Of a stretch of DNA of 32,500 nt, positions 20,431 to 30,600 are shown one piece after another. A model generated the notes under the pieces. The model made no database searches and was not told the DNA's origin. It saw nothing but the letters and a program-made list of their open reading frames with translations. This DNA comes from Penaeus vannamei (Eukaryota; Arthropoda; Malacostraca; Decapoda; Penaeidae), in contig NC_091567.1 of NCBI RefSeq assembly GCF_042767895.1, positions 692,241 through 724,740 on the forward strand, given 5' to 3'. Both the position numbers and the translations under genes were made by a program. How positions within the stretch are numbered: the stretch's first letter is position 1; each line of letters starts with the position of its first letter.

Positions 20431-20760
20431 GCAACTCCTTGTACGAGTATTTGTGTATGCACGCCTGTACATATGATAGGCAAGAGCCTTCCCAATCAAT
20501 TTACCCACCCTCCCCTCTCCCCCTCCCCTTCCTCCCTCCCTTCCTCCCTCCCCCCCTCCAAAAAAAAAAAAGAAAAAAGAGAAAAAAATGCGCCAGCCAT
20601 TAAGTCAGGAAACAGGTCCAAATGGCGGGAAGTATTAGGCAACAACACACCTCGCCGCGTGATGTTGCAGCCCGATAAGCCACCACTTCGGCTCCGCTCC
20701 TACTGAGCAAGGGGACGATAACCGCGCCTGCTTAAAACCGATCGCGGGAGAGTGGGGGGG
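20431..20760. other. Unique sequence with CCT and poly(A) pieces
   Basis: 20505-20565 is CCCTCC-rich, followed by A-rich 20560-20590. 20590-20750 is unique and CpG-containing, with GGGACGATAA at 20712-20721 that recurs at 21162-21171. Confidence 0.4.
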
Positions 20761-20764
20761 GAAA

Positions 20765-20812
20765 AAAGAGAGAGAGAAAAGAGAGGGAGAGTTGGAGTGG
20801 GAGAGGGAGGGT

Positions 20813-20860
<48 letters not shown>

Positions 20861-21005
20861 GGAAGAAGGGGGAGAGGGAGAAGGAGAGGGAGAGGAGGAA
20901 GGAGAAGAAGAAGGAAAAGAAGGAAAAGAAAAGAAGGAAACGAAGGGAAAGAAAGGGAGAGAGAGAGAGAGAGAGAACGAAAGAAAGAAAGAAAGAAAGA
21001 AAGAG
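20765..21005. repeat. GA tract with (GGGTGA)n and (GAAA)n
   Basis: GGGTGA hexamers 20815-20862 (about eight units, strong quadruplex potential), flanked by GAGA/GGAGAA and a (GAAA)n end (20982-21004). Confidence 0.9.
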
Positions 21006-21099
21006 ACTAGAAATAAGAACCAAGAAACAAGAAAAAAAACTAATACAGTCGACAACCAAAAACCCAAAAAACGAAAACAAAACAAAAACAAAACACGAA

Positions 21100-21310
21100 A
21101 CAAAACCCCGGCAAGACACGCCGAGCCCGACCGAGCCCCGATCCCGAACTTGCCTGCCAGAGGGACGATAATTTCCTAATTAGTTTTACCTCCCTCGGTA
21201 CTTGATTTTATCGCACGCCGGTTGATAAGCTCATCCCGGTTTAAACTTTTAATGACCCTAATGCTGTTAAATAGCCCGGACGGGGGATGAGTTTCCGCTG
21301 CGGCAGGGAG
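21100..21310. other. Unique island with homeodomain and GATA words
   Basis: CTAATTAG (21176-21183), TTGATAAG (21222-21229), GGTTTAAAC and TTAATGA (21250-21256) lie in 110 bp of non-repetitive sequence. Enhancer-like by motif content only. Confidence 0.4.
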
Positions 21311-21600
21311 AAAGGGAGATGGGGGGAGGGGGGGGAGAAACAGAGGTGGGAGGGGAGGGGAGGGGAGGGGGTGAGGGTGAGGGTGAGGGTGAGAAAGAGA
21401 GATGAGGGGGGGAGAGGGAGAGGGTGAGGGAGAAGAGAAAGAGGTAGAGGTAATGATAGATGTTGGTGTAGATGGATAGGTTGGTAGATAGGGAGAGGGA
21501 GAGGGAGGGATGGAGAGAGGGAGAGGGAGAGGGAGGGAGAGGTAGGGAGAGCGAGAGAGAGACCGACAGCGACCGAGAGACCGAGAGACCGAGCGAGCGA
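21310..21600. repeat. G-rich tract, (GGGTGA)n, GGGAGA, (GCGA)n
   Basis: A second (GGTGAG)n block at 21369-21393, GGGAGAGGGAGA units 21490-21540, CCGAGAGA units 21560-21590 and (GCGA)n 21590-21612. Confidence 0.85.
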
Positions 21601-21611
21601 GCGAGCGAGCG

Positions 21612-22160
21612 AAGGCGCCCAGACAAAACGTGTTATGATAATGGTCTCCGTGATCCCGCGTTGGCTGAGCACCGCTCGACTCCGCCCCCTTCCCTGCTAA
21701 CCCGAGCGCCTTTTCGCTACCTGCGAATTACGCAGCGACTCGTTCTGTCGTCAGCGCCCGGCCGACAGGTGTGCACGTCAACCGCAACCGGCGGAGGTGT
21801 CAGGTGTTACGCTTTTATTACGGTGATTGTCACGACGATTCGTCACGCGCCAAATACCGTCACGCTGTGGAGTCGCGTCGGTGGCGGCGGCGGCGTCGGC
21901 GGCAGCGGTGGCGGCGGCGGCGGAGGTGCGGTTACGGTGGCGCTTCCTGTCATTTGGTCGAGCCCTGTCGGAGATGCGTTTTTCCCTTTTTTGTGTGTCG
22001 TTTTCCCCTTTGTAGTGACACCTGCGATCGTCACGTAATTGTCGGGTGTGTGTTCTGATTTTTTCCCTCTCTTTTACACGTTTTTTTTTTCTTTTTTGTC
22101 CATCTCGTAAAAGCTGTGTTATTGACTGACGAGAAGGTCGGGCTAATCGGGGACCAAATT
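21612..22160. other. CpG-rich unique island in intron 2
   Basis: About 420 bp (21612-22035) of CpG-dense non-repetitive sequence with a (GGC)n block (21884-21925). Frames through it (Gly/Ala or Arg-rich) have no recognisable domain. It could be an internal promoter or conserved element. No splice signals stand out. Confidence 0.35.
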
Positions 22161-22165
22161 CCTCT

Positions 22166-22305
<140 letters not shown>

Positions 22306-22403
22306 ATTAGTTAGGATACTTAAAGTGGTAATAGAAAATATACTTGTTGCGACAGATGGTGTAAGTGCTAGCAGCTGGCTTTAAGGTGGTTCAGTAGATG
22401 GGC

Positions 22404-22405
<2 letters not shown>

Positions 22406-22487
<82 letters not shown>

Positions 22488-22548
22488 ATAGATATAGAGA
22501 AAGACATAGACAGATAAATAGAGAGAGAGAGAGAGAAAGAGAGAGAGG
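22406..22548. repeat. (GA)n microsatellite with GACATA tail
   Basis: Perfect GA 22406-22487, then interrupted GATA/GACA and GA again. Confidence 0.95.
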
Positions 22549-22707
22549 GGGAAGCCAGAGCCTTGGAATTACACAGTAGGCCTATGCGGTAGGTCTAGTG
22601 CCTTTTAAGTCTTGTGGGGAAGCGGGGGGAGGGGAGGGGGGAGGGTTAGAGAATGAGTGAGAAAAAACGGAACAAGTTGAAAAAAGGGAGAACAAAAAAC
22701 TATGCTA

Positions 22708-22708
<1 letters not shown>

Positions 22709-22775
<67 letters not shown>
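22709..22775. repeat. (AT)n microsatellite
   Basis: Perfect AT of about 33 units. 22549-22708 and 22776-23040 are unique to purine-rich with no gene seen. Confidence 0.95.
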
Positions 22776-22778
<3 letters not shown>

Positions 22779-23042
22779 GAAAACATTGTAAATAGGAACT
22801 GGAGGCGGATAGAAGGAAAGAGATGAGAAAAGAACGAAAGAAAAAAAGTAAAGGTTGATAATAGGGACAGGAAGTGACAACAGGCATGTTTATAGTGAAG
22901 GGGGAAGAAAGGGGCGTGGTCTGCCTAAGGGAAATAGGTAGGAATTGATGGAGGGGGAAAAGGGAGGGAGGTAGGGGAAGGGGAAGGGGGAAGGGGAAGG
23001 GGCGGAGGTGTATTGGTAGGGGTTAATGGAATTAAGTCTTTT

Positions 23043-23044
<2 letters not shown>

Positions 23045-23139
<95 letters not shown>

Positions 23140-23260
23140 CCTCCCTCCTCCTCCCTCCCTCCCTCCCTCCCTCCCTCCCTCCCTCTCCCTCCCTCTCCCT
23201 CCCTCTCCCTCTCCCTCTCCCTCTCTCACTTTCTTTCTTTCTCTTCTCTTCTTTTCTCTT
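23045..23260. repeat. (CT)n then (CCCT)n and (CTCCCT)n
   Basis: CT core 23046-23135, CTCC units to 23190, CCCTCT to 23226, then (TTTC)n. Confidence 0.95.
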
Positions 23261-23627
23261 TCGCTTTACTTTCCTTATCTTTTTCATTCGTTTTTCCCCT
23301 CTCTCCTTTTTATCTTTTACTTCGCAGAATACAAGGAAGAAGGAAGAAAAGAAGTAACGGAAAGGAAGGAATGAAAAAAGAATGATTTGCGAAAGAGAGA
23401 AGGACGATGGGAGGTGATAAGAAAAGGGAAAATAAGCGTGATAAAAAGGAAGAGAATAAAAAAAGAGAAAACGAAGGAAATTGGGAAAATAAGGAACAGG
23501 ATCTGAAAGAAATGAAACAAGAAAAATAGTTTTAAAAAGGAGGAGAGAGAAAACTGAAGAGAAATGAGAAGAGAGTAAAAAATAAAAGAATGCCAACGAA
23601 ATTGTGGTAGAAAAGAAGGGAAAATGT

Positions 23628-23669
<42 letters not shown>

Positions 23670-23765
23670 TAAAAGAGAATAGAGGAAAGGAAGAATAGTA
23701 GGAGGGAAGTAGAGAGGGGAAGGAGAGAGAGAGGAGGAAGGAAAGGGGGAGAGGGGGGGAAGTTA
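23261..23765. other. T/C-rich then A/G-rich sequence
   Basis: Pyrimidine-rich to about 23325, then A-rich purine sequence to 23765 with a GA block at 23632-23664. No gene. Confidence 0.6.
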
Positions 23766-24200
23766 CCGCATCCTCCCCCTCCCCCTCCCAATCCCCCCTC
23801 CTCCCCCTCCCCCTCCTCCCCCTCCTCCCCCTCCTCCCCCATCTCCCGTGGTGGAAAATGTCACAGGTGTGTTTGCTCTTGTCCCAGAAAATGGGTTTGC
23901 GGGGGTGCGGGCGCGGGCGGATGCGGGCGGATGTGGCTGACAGTGTGTTCAGTGAGACGGTGATGTGTGTGTGTGTTGGGGGTGGGAGGAGGGTGGGAAG
24001 GGGAGGATGGAGGAGGGAGGAGAGGGAGAGGAGGATGGGTGGGAAGGAGAGAGGGGACGGTGGGGTGGGGGTAAGGGGAGGAGGATGGGGTGGGATGGGA
24101 GGATGGGGTGGGAGGGGAGAATGGGAAGGGGAGACGGGAGGGAGGTAGGGGGAAGGGGGGGAGGAGAGGAGGGAGGAGGGAGGGAAAGGGAGTACGTTAT
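23766..24200. repeat. CCCCTCCTCC tract and GGGGAGGATGGG tract
   Basis: C-rich 23772-23840, a unique stretch 23845-23955, then GGGGTGGGAGGATGGGGTGG-type minisatellite units 23980-24190. The two tracts are roughly complementary and about 150 bp apart, so could fold back. Confidence 0.8.
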
Positions 24201-24264
24201 GGAGCTTGGACTTGTTGACTGGCGGTTCAGTGTAAACAATAAAATGAAGAAGACTTGGAGTGGG

Positions 24265-24470
24265 GTTGACGGAAAGAGGCAGGGAAGGAAGGGAGGAGGG
24301 AGGGAGGAAGGGAAGGAAGGGAGGGAGGGAGGGAGGGAAGGAGGGAAGGAAGGAGGGAAAGAAGGGACGGAAGGAAGAGAGGTAGGAAGGAAGGAAAGGA
24401 AGGGAAGGAAGGGAGGGAGGAAGGGAAGGTTGGACGAAGGAAGGAAGGAAGGAGGGAGGAATGCAGTCGA
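24265..24470. repeat. (GGAA)n / GGGAGGAAGG tract
   Basis: Degenerate GGAAGG and GGGAGG tetramer-based repeat. 24470-24650 is mostly A/G-rich unique sequence. Confidence 0.9.
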
Positions 24471-24649
24471 GGGGAGAGGAAGAGGGTGAAGGGGAGATTG
24501 CCGCGGAGGGGAGACGATAAAAGGAAATGAGAAAGGAGAAATGAAAAGAGAAAAAAGAATAACAACGGGGAATAAAGCTCACGAGGTATATTTCCGGTGA
24601 AAAAAAGAAAGAAAGAAAAAATGAGTTGGCATTTTGTTCGCGGAGAAGA

Positions 24650-24652
24650 AGA

Positions 24653-24690
<38 letters not shown>

Positions 24691-24695
24691 GGAGA

Positions 24696-24751
<56 letters not shown>

Positions 24752-24929
24752 AGAGAGAGAAAGAGAGAGAAGAAAGAGAGAAAGAGAAAGAGAGAGAAAT
24801 GAGAGAGAAAGAGAGTAGAGAAAGAGAGAGAGAAAGAGCTCACGAGAGAAATTTCCGAGAGAGAAAGAGAGAGAAAAAGAGAGAGAGAAGAAGAAGAGAG
24901 AGAGAGAGAAAGAGAAAGAGAAAGAGAGA

Positions 24930-24970
<41 letters not shown>
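24650..24970. repeat. (GA)n array with regular GAAA interruptions
   Basis: A 14-bp pattern, AGAGAGAGAAAGAG, repeats across 24665-24760, then becomes irregular. A short unique insert, GAGCTCACGAGAGAAATTTC, lies at 24837-24856. Confidence 0.95.
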
Positions 24971-24974
<4 letters not shown>

Positions 24975-25074
24975 TGGAAGAAAACCCAAGAATGTTGACA
25001 AAAGTTATTGAGCGCGGCAACCTGTACACTCGGCTCTCGCTTGTGTTGTTCACGGAGAGACGGCAGACACGGGG

Positions 25075-25220
25075 CTCTTTCGCTCGCTCTCTCTCGCTCG
25101 TTTCTCTCTCTCTCTATGTCTGTTTCTGTGTCTTCTTTGTTTTTTTTGTCTTTCTCGTTTTCTTTTTCTTTCTTTCTTTCTTTCGTTCTCTTTCTTTTTT
25201 TCTTTCGCTCTCTCTTTCTT

Positions 25221-25297
<77 letters not shown>

Positions 25298-25515
25298 GTC
25301 TCCCTGCCTCCCTCTCTCCCCCTCACCCCCTTCCTCTCCCTCACCCCCCTTCCTCTCCTCACCCCCTTCCTCTCCTCACCCCCTCCCTCCCTCTCACCCT
25401 CCCTCTCCCTCTCACTCTCCCTCTCTCTCTCCCTCTCCCTCTCTCCCTCTCTCCCTCTCTCCCTCTCCCTCCCTCTCTCCTTCCCTCCCTCCCTCCCTCC
25501 CTCCCTCCCTTCTCG
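25075..25515. repeat. CT-rich array, (TTTC)n, (CT)n and (CTCC)n
   Basis: TTTC units 25160-25225, CT core 25227-25293, then CCTCACCCCCTTCCTCTC repeats (25320-25385) and CCCTCTCT/CTCC to 25511. The island 25000-25075 before it is unique. Confidence 0.95.
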
Positions 25516-25790
25516 AGGCGTCGCGACTTCTTGAAGGATGTAATCGCTGTGCTTCGGGGATTATCCGCGGCTGTAAATCATCAACTTTAGGTCCAGCTCC
25601 TCCTCGCCCTCCTTGTCTTCCTTCGCTCCTCCTTGTGGCCCTTTTCGTCCTTCGTCTTGTCGTCTTCCTTCACTTTTTTTAATTCGTTCTCTTGCGTCTT
25701 GCTTTTCTTCCTTCTTCGTCGTCGTGTTTAATTTTCTTCGTTGTTTCTTTTGTTGTGTTTTTTTTTCTTCTTCCTTGGTTCTTCCTCTGT
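25516..25790. other. Unique then T/C-rich sequence
   Basis: 25516-25600 is non-repetitive and GC-balanced; the remainder is degenerate TTCTTCGTC-type pyrimidine-rich DNA. No gene seen. Confidence 0.5.
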
Positions 25791-25799
25791 CTTGTGTTC

Positions 25800-25998
25800 T
25801 TCCTCCATCCCTCCCTCTTCCACCTTTCCTTCCTTCTCCCTCCCTCCTCCACCTTCCTCCCTTCCCTCTCCCTCCTTCCTTCCTTCCTTCCCCCTCCCTC
25901 CCTCCCTCCCTCCCTCCTTCCTCCCTCCTTCCTCCCTCCCCTCCTCCTTCCTCCCTCCCTTCTTCCTCCCTCCCTCCCTCCTCCTTCCCTCCTCCCCG
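25800..25998. repeat. (CTCC/CTTC)n tract
   Basis: TCCCTCCTTCCTCC-type units in a degenerate tandem pattern. Confidence 0.9.
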
Positions 25999-26165
25999 CG
26001 GAATCCCATCATCGCGGCGCCATATTTCCTCTCATCTTATCGGCTCCGACATCAACATAATTCAATGCAAATTACCAGCCACGCTAAACGGCCGTGAATA
26101 AGCCCCGGCCAGCGCATCTGCCCGGCCTCTGTTATTATTCTCGGCTGCTCGGGGTGGTTCGCCCG
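25999..26165. other. Unique island with an octamer motif
   Basis: Contains CCATATTTCCT (26020-26030), TTATCGG, ATGCAAAT (26065-26072, a perfect POU octamer, extended to ATGCAAATTA), and CpG-containing flanks. Enhancer-like by motif content only. Confidence 0.4.
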
Positions 26166-26335
26166 CCCCCTCACGCCCTCCCCTCCCTCCCTCCCTCCCT
26201 CCCTCGCCGTGCCCGCGCCCCTCACACGCCCCTCTCCCTCCCTCCCTCTCGCCGTGCCCGCGCCCCTCTCCCTCCCTCTCTCGCTGTGCCCACGCCCATC
26301 ACACCCTCCCCTGCCCACGCCCTGGTTTCGGGACG
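26166..26335. repeat. CCTCC tract with CGCCGTGCCCGCGCCCCTC units
   Basis: The unit TCGCCGTGCCCGCGCCCCTC occurs at about 26204 and 26249, and a diverged copy (TCGCTGTGCCCACGCCCATC) lies at 26281, separated by CTCC repeats. Confidence 0.8.
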
Positions 26336-26405
26336 CCCACCCCGCTCCCTTCTTCTTCTCGAGCTTTGGGGATTGTCTCCTCCTCCTCCTCCCTCCTCCT
26401 TCTCC

Positions 26406-26523
26406 TCCTCCTTCTCCTCCTTTCCCTCACCTCCATATTCACCCATCCTCTCCCTGTCATCTTCCTCCTTCTCCTCCTTTCCCTCACCTCCATATTCACC
26501 CATCCTCTCCCTGTCATCTTCTT
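26406..26523. repeat. 57-bp tandem duplication
   Basis: Two near-identical copies carrying CTCACCTCCATATTCACCCA followed by TCCTCTCCCTGTCATCTTC, offset by exactly 57 bp (CATATT at 26434 and 26491). Confidence 0.95.
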
Positions 26524-26784
26524 CTCTGCCTTATGCTCTTCTCCCCCCTCCCTTCCTCTCTCCCCCTACCCCCTTGGAACCGCCCCCTGACACCCCCAAC
26601 TGGAAGTATCCCTATTATTACCCTCATTAATTACGGGGATGGGGGGGGGGGGAGGGCGGAACGAGAGGAGATAATGGAGAGAGTGAGGGAAGAAAGGAGG
26701 TTAAAAAGGAAGGAGAAGAGAAAAAAAAAAGATGGAAAGATTTTCATATGGGTTTTGAGATCTCTTTCGCCGAATTCTCCTCTC
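26524..26784. other. Short unique sequence, poly(G) and purine stretch
   Basis: 26570-26635 is unique; a G run lies at 26640-26653; 26655-26735 is A/G-rich. No gene. Confidence 0.5.
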
Positions 26785-27345
26785 ACTCACTCCCTTCCTC
26801 CGCTTCCTCCTTCTTCTTCTGTTCTTTCTCTTTCGCTTCTTCTTCTTTCTCCTCTTCCTCTTCGCTTTCATCTTTCTCTGTCTCCGTATCCTCCCCCTGA
26901 TCCATCTCCATCTCGTTCCTCCTCGCATCCTTCCTCCCTTCCCCTCCTCCTACATCTCCTCCCTCTCCTCCACTCTCTCCTTCCCTCCCGTCCCCCTTTC
27001 CTCCCTTCCGCCTTCTCTTCATCTCCCCTCCTCTATCTCCTCCCCTCCCTTCTCCTCCCTCTCTCCTCCCTACCTCCCCTCCCCCCTTCCCTTCTCCATC
27101 TCCTCCCCTTCCTTGCTCCTCCACCTCTCCCTTCCCTCCCCCACTCCCTCTCCCTGCTCCTCCCTTTCTCCACCTCTCCCTCCCTTGCCCCCTTCCTCCA
27201 CCCCCTCTACCTCTCCCTCCCTTGCCCACCCCTCCCTTGCTCCTCCACCTCTCCCTCCCTACTTCCCCTCCCCTCCGCTCCCTTCTCCTCCCCTCCTCCA
27301 CCCCCTCTCCACCCCCTGCTCCTCCGCCTCCCGCCCTCCAGCTCA
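26785..27345. repeat. Pyrimidine tract, CTCCACCTCTCCCTCCC units
   Basis: TTCTTC/CTCC first, then CTTGCTCCTCCACCTCTCCC units (27113-27290). Long Pro/Ser/Leu frames are repeat-derived. Confidence 0.85.
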
Positions 27346-27532
27346 AGAGATTGAAATCCTCGGACGCGTTCTCGCCCAAAACTCCCGAGGAGAAGTCTTC
27401 ATCTGCTCGATCGGGAAACGCGTTGGATTTTGATGTATTTTTACTCTCTCGAGCGGCCATTCTCCTTCGTCTTGGGGCTTTTTCTCGTTTCTCTCGTTTT
27501 TTTTTTTTGATAAATCATTACGAGTCTTTTAA
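27346..27532. other. Unique island
   Basis: Non-repetitive sequence following an acceptor-like CCTCCAG. The frame needed after exon 2 (phase 2) hits TGA after three codons, so it is not the next Groucho exon. Contains CGGCCATTC (Pho/YY1 core). Confidence 0.4.
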
Positions 27533-27818
27533 GAGGAGGTGGCTAAGAGAGGAGGAGGGAGGGAGGGGGAGGTGGAGGGGGAGAGGGAAGGAGGGGGAGA
27601 GGGAAGGAGGGGGGGGAGGAGGAGGAGGGAGGAGAGGAGGGGGAAGGAGGAGGAGGAGGGAGGAAGGAGGAGGGAGGAGGAGGGGGAAGGAGGAGGAAGG
27701 AGGGGAGGAGGAAGGGGGGGGAGGAGGAAGGAGGGGAGGAGGAAGGGGAGGAGGAGGAGGAAGAGGAAGAGGAAGAGGAGGAGAAGGAGGAGGAGGAGGA
27801 GGAGGAGGGAGTAGGAGG

Positions 27819-27820
<2 letters not shown>
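27533..27820. repeat. GGA/GGGA/GGAA purine tract
   Basis: Degenerate GGAGGAGG and GGAAGG units; pure purine for most of its length. Confidence 0.9.

Positions 27821-27822
<2 letters not shown>

Positions 27823-27880
<58 letters not shown>
27823..27880. repeat. (AT)n microsatellite
   Basis: AT repeat to 27872, then GTATATATAC. The flank 27881-27990 is unique, then CCCCCTCC. Confidence 0.95.
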
Positions 27881-27884
<4 letters not shown>

Positions 27885-28073
27885 TTTTTGTTATAATGAA
27901 TTGCAGCGATGGGCTTCATTCTCTCTCTCTCTCCCTCTGCACCTGTTTGCCTGGCGCTTTGCCTGCTCGCCCGCCCTGCTTGACTTTTTCCGCCCCCCCC
28001 CCCCTCCCCCCTCCCCCCCTTTGCTTTGCCTGATTGCCTGGCCGCCCCGAGTATGCTGCCTGGACGAGGAGGC

Positions 28074-28096
28074 AAAAAAAAAAAAAAAAAAAAAAA
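28074..28096. repeat. Poly(A) run
   Basis: Twenty-three A. No upstream AATAAA and no retroposon body recognised, so I do not call a polyadenylated insertion. Confidence 0.9.
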
Positions 28097-28144
28097 TGCT
28101 CTGTAACGAAGGCGAATTGAAGAAGATAATGCTCCGGTTGGCTT

Positions 28145-28340
28145 AGTGGGCGGGGAAAGGGGGGGGAAGGGGGTGGAGGTGGGGAGGAAGGGGGTGGAGG
28201 TGGGAGGGAGGAGGGAGGTGGGGGAAGGGAGAGGAGGGGGGAGGAGGGAGGAGGGATGTGGAAGGGAGAGAAGGGGGAAGGGGAGGAGGGAGGAGGGACG
28301 TGGGCGGGGGAAGGGGGGAAGGGGGGAGGGGAGGATGAGG
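28145..28340. repeat. GGGGGTGGAGGTGGG / GGAGGGAGG tract
   Basis: GGGGGTGGAGGTGGGGAGGA and variants recur near 28168 and 28190, then degenerate purine units. Confidence 0.85.
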
Positions 28341-28785
28341 TACGGGCTTGATACACGGTGGAAATAACACCCTGGACCGGACTCTTGCTGTTAAAATCAC
28401 CGCCTCTTTTTGGAGAAAGGTGGGGGTTGGGGAGGGGAGGTCTTGATTGTGGGATTCTCTCTTTCTCGTTCTCTTATTTTGATTTATTTATTTATTTTTG
28501 TCTCGTTCTCTTTGTGTTTTCGATTTCTTTTTATTTCGTACTTTTATTTTTTTTTTCATTTTCTCTTTCTCTCTCTATCTATCTCAATCTCGCTCTCACT
28601 CTCTCTTTCTCTTTCTCTTTCTCTCCCCGCTGTCCGTTTTTTATTTCACTCCTGTATCATGAAGCAAATATGTTTTTCTTTTTATCTTCTTCCTCTCTCT
28701 CATTTTCTCCCCCTATTAGTTGTAATTACGCGCGAAGGAAGGAAGGATGAAACACAACCGATGATAAAGCGTGAAAAGTCACACA
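28341..28785. other. Unique and T-rich sequence
   Basis: Unique 28341-28440, T-rich 28450-28560 with TTTA units, CT-rich 28560-28625, unique 28625-28785. No gene recognised. Confidence 0.5.
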
Positions 28786-28932
28786 TGGCGGAGAGAGGGA
28801 GAGGGGGAGAGGGAGGGAGGGAGAAGGTGGGAGAGGGGGAGAGGGGGAGAAGGAGAGAGGGGGAGATGGAGAGAGGGAGGGAGGGAGAGGGGGAGAGGGA
28901 GAGAGAGAGAGAAAGAGAAAGAGAAAGAGACA
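28786..28932. repeat. GGGAGAGGGGGAGA tract
   Basis: GAGAGGGGGAGAGGGAGGGA-type units, ending in (GAAA). Confidence 0.9.
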
Positions 28933-29160
28933 CCGCCTTCCCCTCTCCCTTTCTTCCTTTCCACATTCCCTCTCTCCCTCCTTCGCTCCAAACTCTCTGC
29001 TTCCCAATACTTGAGCTTCTCCTTCCTCGGGAATATTCGAGAAATTGTCTGGTATTGTTTTTCGTTTTATTTTTAGGCGTCCATTTTCCTTCCCGCGTCG
29101 TAAGCGTTCAATATTTGTTCATTTTCCTTTGTGGTTGCGGCGGGGAACAAGAACGTGTGC
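28933..29160. other. T/C-rich then unique sequence
   Basis: CCCTTTCTTCC-type sequence to 29000, then ordinary unique sequence to 29160. No gene recognised. Confidence 0.5.
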
Positions 29161-29265
29161 CCCTCTCTCCGTCTCTCTTTGTCTGTCTCTGTCTGTCTGT
29201 CTGTCTGTTCGTCTCTGTGTCTGTGCCTCTACTTTTATCTCTATTTCTATCTCTCTCTGTCTTTG

Positions 29266-29350
<85 letters not shown>
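29160..29350. repeat. (GTCT)n and (CT)n array
   Basis: GTCT units 29177-29225, CT core 29270-29349. Confidence 0.95.
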
Positions 29351-29351
<1 letters not shown>

Positions 29352-29560
29352 GTTTGTAATTAGGGCAGCCTAACCTTTACAACGTTCGATAATGCCAAGT
29401 TCCGGTCCGTTTCAATTACACTCTTTTTCTTTTCATCTTTTTTTTTTGACAATGAAATGTTACGCGACTGTGTCCCTGTAATCTGTAATATTGTGTAAAA
29501 CAAAGATACGGTTAATGTACGTTTACACGTAGTCGGGCACGCACGCACTCAGGTTCACAC
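29351..29560. other. Unique sequence
   Basis: Ordinary non-repetitive sequence; no frame or motif of note. Confidence 0.4.
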
Positions 29561-29661
29561 TCAAGTTCACACTCTCATGTACACATACACGTACACACAC
29601 TCACATGTACACACACTAACATTTAAGGACTCACATGCTCTCACATTCACACAGAAACACA

Positions 29662-29750
<89 letters not shown>
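29561..29750. repeat. (AC)n array with ACACTCACAT units
   Basis: ACACACTCACATGTACAC-type degenerate units 29561-29655, then perfect AC 29665-29748. Confidence 0.95.
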
Positions 29751-29752
<2 letters not shown>

Positions 29753-29990
29753 GTTTATACATTCGGACTCACTCACCTGAAATTAACAGGCTGAATCAAC
29801 ACGAAAAAGCAGCAAAAAAGATGTTAAGATTAATTTTCTTTCATTTTTATCAAGTTCTGATTCATTCTTTGTTCATCTCTTCCTTCTTCTTCCTTCTTTT
29901 CTCTGCCTTTATTCCTCGTTTTTTTCTGTCTTCTTTAATTCTTCTCTTTCTCACTACCTCATTCCCTTCCTATCTTTCCCACTCCTTCCC
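29751..29990. other. Unique then T/C-rich sequence
   Basis: Unique 29751-29860, then TTCTTCC-type pyrimidine-rich. No gene seen. Confidence 0.5.
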
Positions 29991-30275
29991 TCTCTTTCTC
30001 CCTCTCTCCCTTCCCTCTCACCCTCTCACGTAATCAGCTCCCAACCTTGCTCCTTCCTCCCCTCCCTCCCCTTCCCTTCCCTCCTTCCCTCCTCCCCATC
30101 CCTCCCTCCCTTCCCTTCCCCCCTTCCCTCCCTTCCCTCCCCCTTCCCTCTTCTCCCTTCCCCTTCCCTTCATCTCCCTTCCCTCTCCTTCCCTCCTTTC
30201 CCTTTCCTTCCTTCTTCCCTCCCTTCCCTTCCCCCTTCCTCCCCTTCCCCTCCCCTTCCCCTTCTTCCCACCCCA
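29990..30275. repeat. (CCCTT)n-like pyrimidine tract
   Basis: TTCCCTCCCTTCCCTTCCCC-type units in a degenerate pattern. Confidence 0.9.
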
Positions 30276-30339
30276 GCTATTATGAAAAAAGCTATCACCA
30301 CTCATTGCGGGCAAGTCTGTAATTTTGGTGGTGTGAGTG

Positions 30340-30600
30340 TGTGCTTGCAAGGGGGTGTGGGGGGTGTAGGAGGGGGTTGAGGTTGCGGGGGTAGTGGGGG
30401 GGTAGGGGTTGGGGAGGTGGGGTAGTGGGGTGGGAGAGGGTGGGGAGGTGGGTAGTGGGGGGTTGAGAGGGTGGGGGAAGGGGTGGGGTATGGGCAGGGG
30501 ATCCAGATGACGAGGGGGGAGATGGGGAGAGGTTGAAAGGACGGGGAGGTGGGGGAGGTGGGGTGGCTTGAGGTTGGGGGGGGCTATTGCTTGGGTAGGG
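30340..30600. repeat. GGGGTGGGGGGTTG G/T-rich tract
   Basis: GGTGGGGTAGTGGGGTGGGAG and related units; many G runs of 4 or more. Confidence 0.85.

Noticed and set aside
23317..25053. 578-codon minus-strand frame
   Set aside because: Its sequence follows the GGAA, GGA and GA repeats in the complementary strand throughout; no domain and no unique coding stretch.
27346..27457. Candidate exon after CCTCCAG (reads LKRLKSSDAFSPKTPEEK in one frame)
   Set aside because: Exon 2 ends in phase 2; entering here in that phase gives a TGA after three codons. The frame that reads well is incompatible with Groucho and does not resemble LKLECEKL.
28074..28096. Poly(A) tail of a retroposon
   Set aside because: No element body, no AATAAA and no target-site duplication could be seen beside the A run.
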